A stretch of 64,000 bases of DNA from Tetrahymena elliotti 4EA (taxonomy: Eukaryota; Ciliophora; Oligohymenophorea; Hymenostomatida; Tetrahymenidae): positions 174,842-238,841 of the forward strand of contig JH720325.1 in the NCBI GenBank assembly GCA_000231825.2, written 5' to 3'. The position numbers and the translations under genes are program-made. Below the pieces are notes generated by a model, which did not search any database, was not told where the DNA came from, and saw nothing but the letters and a program-made list of their open reading frames with translations. Positions 1-12,380 of this stretch are shown one piece after another. The first letter of the stretch is position 1, and the number at the start of each line of letters is the position of its first letter.

Positions 1-468
1 TCGATATTAATAATTCGCATTATCAAAATTTAGATTTAATTGACCTAAATTACTTTTTTCTTAGAATTTAAGAATTTCTTAATTTATGCTTACAAAATTA
101 TTGCTTCATAATTACTTCTACTTTATTAGATTCTGATCTAATTTAGATTTCTTTTTATATTTATCATCTTTTTTATCAATAACAATTTTGATAATATTTA
201 TTTACTATTTTAAATTCTTCTAAAAGTAAAAAAAATATCAAAAAAGGAAATTTAGTTAATTTAAATAAAGATATTCATTCTATTTATTTTTTTTACATTT
301 TTAAAATTAATTCTGATAAAAAAATATTCAATCAACTTAATCAAATTTGTATGCAAAAAATAAATATATATTTTTTAAAATTCAAATAAATTAATTTAAT
401 AAATTCTGCAAGTAAATTAATATTTTCAAAGGAATTAATTATAAGAAGGAAAGTTTGATTGATAAAAA
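1..468. other. AT-rich upstream intergenic region
   Basis: No gene is visible. The stretch is almost pure A/T with poly-A and poly-T tracts and leads into the ATG at 469, so it presumably holds the promoter and 5' UTR of the STI1-like gene. No specific element was recognised. Confidence 0.6.
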
Positions 469-1383
469 ATGAGCGATGATGAAATGCCACCTGAGCTTGA
501 TGACTTGTCAGAAGTCATTTAGAAAGCTAGACCTAAAGAAGAAAAAAGTACTACATAAAATGTTGGAGATTATACTAAGACTAGGGAAGAAATATAAAAG
601 GAAGTATCAGATTAATTAGCTAAAGAAATGGAACAAAAAATGAAATTAAAAGCAGAAGAAGAGAAAAGAAAGAAAGAAGAAGAAGCTAAGAAACCAAAAG
701 ATACCAAAAAGTAAGGATTGTTTTCAGGTGGGCTTGCTAAGGGATTTTTATCTAATCCTGCTCCTAAAGCTGCTAAGAAATAGGAAGAAATAATAGAAGT
801 AAAAGTGAATAAGGAGGAATAAAAAAAGAATAAACTTGAAATAAAAGAAGTTTAGGAAGCAATGAAACTTAATGATACTTTAAATAACACAAAAGATTAA
901 TGGATGAATCCTTAATTACTTAATCAAATAGCTACTAATCCTTTAATAGCCAAGTTATTCACAAATCCAGAATATATGTAAGCTATTTCTTTAATGCAAA
1001 CAAAACCTAAAGAAGCTATGGAAAGATATGGTAAAAATCCAGAATTTATGATGGTCTTCTAAGAATTTTGCAAAGTTATGGGTACCCATTTCCAAGATTT
1101 ATCAGCCAAAGAAAAAGAAGAAGCCAAAAACAAGGAATAAGAAAAACCATTGTTATAAAAAGTAGAAAAGTTAGACCCAGAATAAAAGAGAATAAATGAT
1201 TTAATTTAAAATGACCCTTAAGTTAAAGAAGCCCTATAAGATCCTAAAGTCTAATAATTCATTCACTTCTTGCAAACCTAAAAAAAGGTCGATTTCCATT
1301 CAGTTATGCAAAAAGATAAAGACCTTGCTAGAAAGTTATAAATTTTAATTTAAAAAGGTATTTTGAATATGTAAGGATTCTGA
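469..1383 (+). CDS. STI1/Hop DP-motif protein (co-chaperone-like)
   Basis: A single-exon gene of 304 residues, read from ATG 469 to TGA 1381-1383 with many TAA/TAG glutamines. The N-terminal half (residues 1-150) is acidic then strongly charged (Lys/Glu-rich, likely coiled coil) and contains a GLFSGGLAKGF patch near residue 85. Two helical STI1-like (DP) segments follow. The first, about 157-210, contains NPLIAKLFTNPEYMQAI and NPEFMMVFQEF. The second, about 245-303, contains NDPQVKEALQDPKVQQF and runs to the C-terminus. In Hop/STI1, Tic40 and ubiquilins these helical modules bind hydrophobic client segments. No TPR, UBL or J domain is visible, so assignment to Hop itself is not justified. Seen: the motifs and the frame. 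Inferred: a chaperone-adaptor role, probably cytosolic because no signal peptide or membrane segment is present. Confidence 0.8.
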
Positions 1384-1833
1384 GAAATGAAGTTCAAGCA
1401 ATAAATAATAAAAAAACATAATTATGATTTGTTTTGAGGAAATATTTTGAGATTAAATAAAAACAAGTTAATTTAAAATAAAATAATAAATATTAGTTAC
1501 AAATTTTAAGATAAAAAAATATTAAATTTATATTATTTTTTAGTATGCAATTATATTTTGATGGATTCACTAATAAATTCTTTCAAAATAAATGGAAACA
1601 ACAAACTGATTCTTGAATAATATTCTTTACAAAGTAAAAATACTATGAAATTATGAATGTTAACTAATTACAAATAAAAAGATTTAAAATTATTAAATTA
1701 ATTTAGTATGTAATAACTAATTCTACAAAATTTAAAAAATAAATGGAATTAACTAACTAATTCTTCATAATTGTTTTTATTAAAACTTAATAAATAGTTT
1801 CTTTTTTTATTGAGAGTTTTATTGTCGATTTTA
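1384..1833. other. Convergent 3' intergenic region
   Basis: AT-rich DNA between the convergent STI1-like gene and copine gene. It must hold both 3' UTRs. No ORF of interest or RNA gene was seen. Confidence 0.6.
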
Positions 1834-4069
<2,236 letters not shown>

Positions 4070-5528
4070 ATTGCAAATATTAAAAATGTAGAAGCTTTGC
4101 TTAAACTTGTTGTTTTTTAAATGTTTTCTGAATAACTAACTCTGCTGCTGATTAATTTATTATTTTTTTACTATCCAAACAAAAATATGTTAAAAGCAAA
4201 AATATTGATTAGATTTTTTGTTTGTTTTTTTGCTTGTTTGTGCTTTCAAAAACTAATTAGTATATGCAAGAATAGAAAAGATCTTTTACCAATTAAAGCT
4301 AACCAATTAGAAAGAAATTAATACTTTGTTTTTATGTTTACAGAATTCACACAAACAAGAGAATAAATAAAATTTGTCCTATTTTTATAATTCCCTTTTG
4401 AAAACACTAAATTCTAGCAAATGTGCATCATAAACATCTTTGTTCTAATCTTGTTTAAATAACTATTGAAATAGATTAATTTAAAACACAATGAGCTATC
4501 GATTCAAAAATCACCACCAACCAATCTACCTAATCACTGGCTGATCAGTAGGCAGCGGTATATATAAAAATCAATGTAATAGATAGACATATCTATTTAA
4601 AGAAAAATTTATCTATTGTAAATACATTCACAGAATGAATCAGTAAATAAATAAAGAATTAATTTTAAGTTTTTTAAACTTTATTTCTTTAAAGTTATGT
4701 TACATTTATTATTAAAAGCTAAGAATACTTAAAGGACATATCCTCTTTGAAAACCAACAAATACATAATAGTGAGAATTAAAAAATGATAATTCTGTAGA
4801 AAATAGGATAACTAATAAATGAAATTACTTGTATTTTTGCTTTAGTATGTTAAAATAAAGAATATCTATCTGTCTATGTGATAAATGGAAACATGTTACA
4901 AAATAAACAAAGATTGTTGAAATTAATATTTTCAGATGATAAAATAAAATTATTAAGATTTAATAAAATATAAATACACCCACTATTCACTCTTTCATTC
5001 ATTTATTCATCAATTCTTTTATTAATTGATCGTGTTTCATTTATTTATTTATTTAATTTTTATTTTTTTAATCTCCTGACATTAATTAATTAGTAATTTA
5101 CTTTTTCATTTAATTTCATGAGAGATGTTTATTTTAAAAGATTGTGTTTTGAAAGAAATTATTAAAAGAAGCACTGGCTGACTTTATGTATGCATGTATG
5201 CATGACTGAGAGATAGATAATAAGGACATTGATTCGTGATATTAATTTAAGCGATTTTGAATGAGTGGCTCTTTCTTTAATGCATGAATTGATTTATTGA
5301 TGGATAGAGAGATTAGTTTTATCATTATTATAAAATGAGAAGATATTATATAAGCTTTTAAATTATTTTATTATATAAGTGAGTGAGTGAGTGAGCAAGT
5401 TCTTTCTTTCTATTATGTTTAACGCTATTTAATTCAATACGTATTTTATTCAAAGAAGCTCATATTGGATTTTTTTATTTATTTATTTATTTGGTTATTT
5501 ATTTTGTTGTTTGTCTGTTTGATTGTTT
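4070..5528. other. Intergenic region 5' of copine
   Basis: About 1.46 kb without a supportable gene. It contains the copine promoter side (a TATATATAAAA stretch at 4558-4568), a short GAGT tandem run at 5381-5396, and abundant TTTA/TTGA simple sequence. No tRNA or snRNA was recognised. Confidence 0.55.
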
Positions 5529-5903
5529 TCAAAGATAAAATCCTAGAGCGAGGAAAAGGAAAAATGTGCCTAAAGCTAAGAATATACTTGAGAAAACACC
5601 AATAACAACCTCTTTTGACAAGGATCTGTTTCTCTTATTGTATGTGATTTGGTATCTAATTTTTATTTTAAATTAAATGTTAATAAATCTCTCCATGCAT
5701 GGGACTAAGTCTCAATTTCTTCATTAATTGATTGATTGATTCAACTTGCTACAAAATCAAATAACTTAAAATAACAAAACTATTTACATGAAGAAGTAAC
5801 TCATCATACAAAACCCAATTACGAGAAGTATAATGGCAAGGTTTTCATACTCGACAGGATTTACAGCTGGGTTGTAAGGTATAAGAGTTTCAGCTGTTGA
5901 CAT
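5529..5903 (-). CDS. TMEM258: TMEM258-like oligosaccharyltransferase-associated membrane protein
   Basis: A tiny two-exon gene: exon 1 at 5903-5788, intron 5787-5656 (132 bp, GTAAAT...TTAG), exon 2 at 5655-5529. It joins in frame to 80 residues, against about 79 in animal TMEM258. The N-terminus has the family hallmark region YNPAVNPVEYENL followed by a first membrane span (LAIILLVIGFCMMSYFF). A polar loop YQITYNKRNRSLSKE leads to the second span, ending FLFLALGFYL. The match to TMEM258 is colinear, including the position of the Lys/Arg-rich loop and a C-terminus shortly after the second span. TMEM258 is a component of the ER oligosaccharyltransferase for N-glycosylation. The gene is too short and too interrupted to be found by ORF length. 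A possible Ost5-like alternative is the same functional group. Confidence 0.92.
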
Positions 5904-7304
5904 TTTTCACTTTAAATAACTTTTTTATAGATTGTTTTAATAACTTTTTAATGTATTTATATTCCTAATGTATTTGCTAATTATTTATTGAATGAATCTT
6001 TATTTGATTTTTTGCTTGATTGCTTGGACTTATTTATTATCTATTTTTGTTATCTTAATTCCTAAATTATTACTTTTGATAAACCTTTTATTTATTTCTT
6101 TGCTTTATTTTTCTTTTGATTGTTTCTTTTTTCTTATTGACCTGTTTGTATCTTTTTAATATCCTCAATTTTTATAATTTAATTTATTTCGAATAATAGA
6201 TCCTAAAAAATAAAATCTAATTTCTTCTCTTTTTCTTTTTCTTTTTCTTGCCATCTTCAGTTTTGTTTGAGTTTCTAAATTCTCCTGCACTCACTATCTC
6301 ATTCGATTTTCTATTTGTTTATTATTTTATCAATTAAGACCAGTCTCTTTCACTTAATTTCAAAACTAATCAATTTGCACGTGCAAACAATTTTTTTCAA
6401 TGCCTTATCAGATAAATTAGATTTTATTTAAAATCATCAGAAAAGAGGTAATATAATCAACTCCTCAATTAAAAATAAGTCTATTCAAAATTCTAAATTT
6501 ATTTAGTTAATATTCGCATTTTATTTTTTCACTTATTTAGCTTCTTAAATAATATTTTATTATTTACAGCCAAAATTCTCAAAATATTTAATGTAAAAGA
6601 ATAATTATCTTTTAAGATCAAAGATATAAATGATATAAAGAAGTTAATCTTTAACTAAAATGTATTAATCTGATCAATAGGTATTAAATTTACTATTTTT
6701 CTGTCAAAAAAGTCAGATAAATAAAAAATTTAAATATTTGTAAGCTTATTTTAAATTGTTGTTTTGAAAATTGAAAAATCAGATTTAAATTTAACACTTT
6801 TTCAAAAATGTTTTTCCTTTTAATAAATTCATAAACTAGCTTATATCTTGTAAATAACAATAATAATTTAAATATTATTTTTGAAATAATGGATTCATTT
6901 TTGCTTTTTTATAGTTAATTTTTAAAAATACAAAAAGTTAATTTAAATTTTTCTGCAAAGTAGTCATATTCTTTGAATTTTTTATCAAAAACATTGTGCT
7001 TTTGTTAAATAAAAATATTATTTCAGTAAGTAAAATTGAATTTTTGTTTTTAATTTTAAGGTGTTAGAGTAAATTTCATTTAGAGTCAATAAATTTTTAA
7101 AAGACAATAGAAATAAGACTTTAGTTTAAGTTAAATTTATTAATAAAATATATTTTTTTAATATAAAAGGATTTTTTTATTTTTTGGTGTTGGTTACTTT
7201 TAATTAATTTGAATAATAGTTGTTTATATGTATATATTAATTTATTTTTTTGCTTACTAACTACTAATTATATTTTTTACTAAATATTTATACTTCAAGC
7301 TAGC
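5904..7304. other. Intergenic region between GOSR2-like and TMEM258 genes
   Basis: About 1.4 kb of very AT-rich DNA containing the TMEM258 promoter and the 3' side of the SNARE gene. A pyrimidine-rich CTTTTT tandem stretch lies at about 6226-6250. No coding potential was supported. Confidence 0.55.
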
Positions 7305-8201
7305 TCAATCGCTGTATCCTTTTACCATAGGACGGATCACATAGTAGCATAAAGCTATGAATATCATTAAAATAACAAATAAGACACATATAATTATATT
7401 ATCTGCTCTAGATCTCTATCCTATCATTCTTACTACTTAGTTGCTTATTCCTAGTTCATTGACTATATTAATGACTTTCTTATGTATTGACTATTATTTT
7501 AGAAAAATATATTTTCGTTAGAATTAAGTAAAACTATTATAATGTTATTATTTTTAGAATTACCTTTAAAGATGAAGACTAGCTTTTGAACTGTGAGAGA
7601 AGCAGTACTCCTTCATCTATCATTTTGTTTGTTAATCTTGAATTTTAATTGATTTATTCTTTGTTTTGAAGTTGGAGATTAATTGTATTGTTTTCTATTT
7701 AGCTCAATTTACTATTTCCATATAGATAATATTTATCTTTTTCAGATTTTAATGCATCCATTTTTTTAACACTAATTCTTCTCAAGTAATTAGTTAATTC
7801 TTTTACTTATCCTTCTATATTTTGAGCTTTCCTATTTAATTTTAATTGAAAAATTAAATCATTGATAACAAACAACTCATAAATATTAATGATCATTATC
7901 AATCAATAAAAATAAAACATTTCAAAAGAATTTACTTTTTTTAAATTTGCTTAGACTCCTATGACATATTGAAATCATTTTGTATTTATATTTATATTGA
8001 CTAAATGCTTGCTTATAATTCTTCTATTTATCTAATTATTAACTGAGTATCACTTTCTAATCTCTTTTTTGACTATTCAAACAGGCTTGGAAATTCCTTA
8101 TCAGTATGGTAGAGGATGTATGCTTTGGATGAATCAAGGTCAGATATCTATTTTTCTATGTCTAACTTAATCTTTGAAGCTTTAATTAATGAATCGCTCA
8201 T
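7305..8201 (-). CDS. GOSR2: Membrin/GOSR2-type Qb-SNARE
   Basis: Three exons, 8201-7936, 7831-7564 and 7490-7305, join in frame to 239 residues ending VKGYSD-TGA. The N-terminal half is helical (MSDSLIKASKIKLDIEKQ onward). The SNARE motif lies at about 150-205, and SIHKKVINIVNELGISNQ then VVRMIGQR aligns with the end of the membrin SNARE motif (animal sequence LGLSNTVMRLIEKR). A C-terminal membrane anchor (IIICVLFVILMIFIALCYYV) is followed by only about ten residues, as expected for a tail-anchored SNARE. The presumed zero-layer glutamine (Q173) is encoded by TAG at 7581-7579. Membrin acts in ER-to-Golgi and intra-Golgi fusion. GS28 or Vti1 are less likely because of the LGxSN-VxRxI signature. 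The gene is head-to-head with CDT1. Confidence 0.87.
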
Positions 8202-9327
8202 TTTATTTTTTCAATATTCTTAGTTTTTAGGTAATTTACTATTTAAATTATCTATGTGTGTATGTATGATTGAGTGATAGATAGCTTGTTTATATAGTAT
8301 ATTATTGTTATTTAGTTTATTTATTAAATATAAGTATGCCAAACAATTGATGTCTATGAGAAAGAGTATATAAAATTTGTTCACCAAATTTATTATTTGA
8401 ACATTTGTGAAAAAATTAACTCTATATTGCTTGATCGATTGGCCATTCTTTAATTTCTACTAAATTCTGTAATCATTTTTTTTAATTTTTTTCTATTTTT
8501 AAAATGAAAAATTTAGAAATAGAAAAAAATGTTTATAAAAAATATCTTATTTTCTATCACTTTAGTCTTATTTCTCTTATCTATCTCTGGCTCTAATAAA
8601 GCATCTACTTATTTTTATTTTATTTTTTATTTATTCTTTTAAAAATCTCACTTTTGAATAAAATTGAAATTTCTAGAGTAAATAATATTTTCATTCTAAA
8701 ATATTTCAAAAAGCAATTTCAAGTTGCTAAGAATTAAAATTCAAACACAAAATCGATTTATTTTTCAAAACAATTTTGAAATCAAAAGACACTTTTTTCA
8801 AATAAATTTTTCTTTTTTCAAAAAAACATTTTAAGTTGCTAATTTGCATTAGAAAAAATTAGTTTCTTGTTAAATTTTCCCTTTTGTGAATTTTAACGTT
8901 AAGGTTTAAGAGATAAAAATACAAAATTAACATGATAATGTAAAAAATTAAGTTTTCATTTAAATTTTGAAAATCGCTGAAGATAAGCGCGCTTGAAAAA
9001 GTTTTTAATTGATTTTGGTGGCAAAAAAACAAATCTTTTTGATACGAAAAAAGAAAATATTTGTGCTTATTAATTGATAAGATAATATAAAGAATACAAG
9101 GAAAAATTAATATAATAATAAAGGCACAACTTCGAATAATTTGGCGCAAACATTCTTATAACAAAATACTTATTCATTCAAGTAAAGCCACATAATTAAT
9201 TATTCAGAGAGAAATAATCAATCAATCTGTCAAGCAAACAAACAAACAAATCTCTTTATTTATTTACTTAATTGATTGATTCAAAAGAAAATTCATCATT
9301 TGCAAAACACAAAATTAGATCAGAAAA
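8202..9327. other. Divergent intergenic region between GOSR2-like and CDT1 genes
   Basis: A shared promoter region of 1.13 kb. Two GC islands stand out against the AT-rich background: a 10-bp palindrome AAGCGCGCTT at 8985-8994, and TTTGGCGCAAA at 9140-9150. An open stretch on the minus strand (8859-9149) lacks an ATG and is not called as a gene. Confidence 0.6.
9140..9150 (+). promoter_or_regulatory. Candidate E2F/DP site upstream of CDT1
   Basis: TTTGGCGCAAA contains the exact E2F consensus TTTSGCGC (9140-9147), 181 bp from the CDT1 ATG. CDT1 is a classic G1/S gene in other eukaryotes. The motif is seen directly; its use as an E2F site is inference. Confidence 0.5.
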
Positions 9328-11430
9328 ATGAGTTTAAGATAACAAACACTAACTCAGTCTTTAAGTGCTAACACTAATGAAATAAGAAAAGCTCCTTAAA
9401 CAAGAACAAGAGGAGCAGCTAATAAAAAGGAATAAGAATTTGCTACTCCTATTACAGAGTATGTTAAAGGAAAGGAAACTAGAAAAAAAAAATTGAATGG
9501 AAAAGAATCAAAAATTGAAGATTATTATGATATCAATGGAAATGATAAAACTTTTATTTCAAATGAACATGATAATGAAAAGGAGCATAATCAATCAAGT
9601 ATCTCCTCTGTTTCTACAAACACAACTCTTGACTACGAAAGAATTAACAATTTAAAGAGCATCAAATTAAGTTCTGATTTTTCTTAGATTCCTACTGGAA
9701 ATACAATAACTATTGGAGGAAATTCTAATATCATGCAAGTTGAAGATAAGTCTTTATAAATTAATTTAAAGGCTAATTAAAAACCTGCAATTGACTTCAA
9801 AGATTTTTTGGATGAGCAATAGAAATAAAAGCTTAAAAAGGAAGAAGAATTAGAATAATAAAAGTAGTTATAGGAATAAAAAAAAGCTAAATTACTCTAA
9901 AATTTTGAGAGCTTGAAGAAAAAGTCTGCATTAACAAGCAGCACTTCAGATTTAATATCTAAAATATTAAATAAAAATAAAATTTAAGAATAACCAGAAA
10001 ATGCTACAAATAATTAAAATTTCAACAGCCTTTCTTCTGCTAAAAAAATTGATTTGATTGAAGAAAAACTTCTTTCAACTCTTAAAATGAAATCATCTGT
10101 TGACAACAAAGACACAACTAAAATGGTTGCTGAATAACCCTAACAAATATAAATTTAATAATCAAATAAAATGATTGATGAAAAAGAAGAAATATTTGAA
10201 GCATAAACATAAAAATTGAATGAAGATTCAATTGTTGAACCTGCCAAATAAGATACTCAAACTGAATAAGATGGTTAAACTGAAAGTAAATTTGAGTAAA
10301 TGTTAAAGACTATCTAGAATAATGAAAAAGTTCAAAAGATCATTGCAGGACCATCAATCAAATAAAGATATGAAGACTTGTTAAAAGGTGATCAATAAGA
10401 ATTCACTTTACCTTATAAATACAAGCTTCTTTTGGAAGCATTTAAGAAATTTGATGAATGCATTTAATTCTTCAAAGACAGAAACAAACCAACTTTATTC
10501 AATGATCTTAAATTCAACATGGAATAAACCATGCGTGCAACAATTTCTCTCAAGTAATTATAATAAATTATTCATTTATATCCCTAAGCTTACTAGTTAA
10601 AGTGGATTAGAAATGAATCAGCTCACGAAAAGTGGGATTTATCAGTTAACTCAGCATCGGATGAAAATGATAATAGAGTAGTCTTAACAAAAGCAGATCG
10701 TCTATAAAAATTTAGAAATTCATTAGTTGAAAAGGTTAAGTATTTCCACAATTTATATCTCAAATCTTATGGAAGAGATCATTTAGAGCAGGAATTGTTA
10801 GATAATTATAGATGGCATGATGATTTCAAATTATAAGATGTACCAAATATAGAAGAATAAGCCCTTCCATTAAAGCCTTTTGATATTAAAGTAGAACCTT
10901 TGAAAGATACTGTTGAAAAGAATTAAGTTAAAAATGATATTTTAGCTCGTTTGATGAAATCAAAAGTAGAAGAATAAGATGAAAAAGAAAGAAAGAAAAA
11001 AGAACTTATTGAAAAGAGTCTTTACATTTGCGCTAAAGAAAATAAAACAGGTTTGAGTGATCGTCTTTACCAACTTATCAAGGCTAAAGAAGAAAAAATT
11101 AATGAAGAAAAGTTGAGATAATCTTTATCAAAAGAAAATGAAATGCAAAGAAGAATCCCAGAAATAAAAAAAGTAGTTGAAATTATAATTGTTTACTTCA
11201 TCTAACGTAAAGTCTCTAATATGTTTTATGCTTCAGTTGTTGATTATTTAACTCAGAGCAATAACATCATTATATCTAAAGGTTCTGCTATTGAAATTAT
11301 TGACTATCTCATTTAAATCTGTCCTTTTTGGATAACTCTTATTCCCAACAAATAAGGAAGCATCATTAGAATTGACAAGAGTGTCGCTTTATCTAAAATC
11401 CTAACCGAAGTAGAAAAGGCTTTAGTCTGA
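9328..11430 (+). CDS. CDT1: DNA replication licensing factor CDT1
   Basis: A single exon of 700 residues, ATG 9328 to TGA 11428-11430. Residues 1-355 are low-complexity, Lys/Gln/Glu/Ser-rich and probably disordered with a charged coiled-coil section near 155-200. The geminin-binding/MCM-loading winged-helix domain begins at about 360 with FTLPYKYKLLLEAFKKFDEC and continues through LFNDLKFNMEQTMRATISL and IIHLYPQAYQLKW. This matches the Cdt1 family pattern of YK-LLxxFxxFD, an R-x-T/S strand and a hydrophobic-P-x-A-Y segment. The C-terminal winged-helix (about 590-700) includes KKVVEIIIVYFIQRKVSNMF and ends KILTEVEKALV. CDT1 works with ORC and CDC6 to load MCM2-7 at origins. A degenerate PIP-box-like sequence ESKIEDYY lies at 60-67. 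The gene converges on MCM4. Confidence 0.9.
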
Positions 11431-12380
11431 CTGAGTAAAAAAATAATAATTTCAAAGTCATCTATCTACCTGCTTGTCTGAAAATAAAAACATAAAACTT
11501 CCTGTGATCCACTTTTTTGTAAAAAGAAAAATAAATTGTAAAATAAATAATAAGAACAAACAAACCATCTATCTCCTTAAAACTGCTTAAAGTTTATTAA
11601 AGAATTGTTTTTTCTTCACATTTTTGCTTTTCAAAAATATAATATATGTATAAAATTAATCATAATAATAATTAAAAATTTATCTAATTGATGAATTTTC
11701 TTAAATTAATATATAAATATATATAAGTTATCTTCAACTTTATTCTAACTTAATCAAATATCATTCAATTATTTAGCTAAATTTCTTATTTTATTTCACA
11801 AAATAATTCTTTCAACAAAATTTCAAATAAATTACATAAATTAGTGCATAAAAATAAACATCTAGTTATAATTTTAATTTATTAGTATTTAGATTTTAGA
11901 GTTTGTAAATAAAAGTAAAATCACTTTCCTTTCTAGCTCATTTTAGAGTAAATTCAAAAATAAATTGTATTATTTGATTAAAAGTGTTAATTGAGTGATA
12001 ATTAATAAGGATAATGTCAAAGACATAATATAAATTGTAATATATAAATAAGTATCTACATATAATATTAATTTATTTATTTATAATTATTTGTTTGTGT
12101 GTATTGAGTATTTTTATATTAAATTGTAAATTTTATTTTTTTTATTGTGATTTCTATTATAATAAAGAAATTAATCCTATCTTTTTTCAAAAATAACCAT
12201 TCATTTTATTTTTATTTATTTCATCGTTATCAATAAGGATGAGTTTATTTTTGGGTTATTTAATTTATTTTTAGAAAAAGATTTGCTGAATTTTTATCTT
12301 GAAAATAATTGAATTTTTTAAAATTTATTTAGAATTATTAGTTGTGAATGAGAAAGAGATTGGTTTTGTTCGTTTCAGTC
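11431..12380. other. Convergent 3' intergenic region between CDT1 and MCM4
   Basis: About 950 bp of AT-rich sequence holding both 3' UTRs. No other gene was seen. Confidence 0.6.

Noticed and set aside
9017..9025. GGTGGCAAA, identical to the yeast proteasome (PACE) element
   Set aside because: It lies near CDT1, not near the RPT1 gene, and the regulator is fungal. Coincidence is likely.
8859..9149. 96-codon hydrophobic minus-strand ORF between GOSR2 and CDT1
   Set aside because: It starts with TTG rather than ATG and spans the shared promoter with the E2F-like site. Such frames arise by chance in T-rich DNA and no family is recognisable.
10388..10600. 70-codon ORF overlapping CDT1
   Set aside because: It is an out-of-frame shadow of the CDT1 winged-helix coding sequence.
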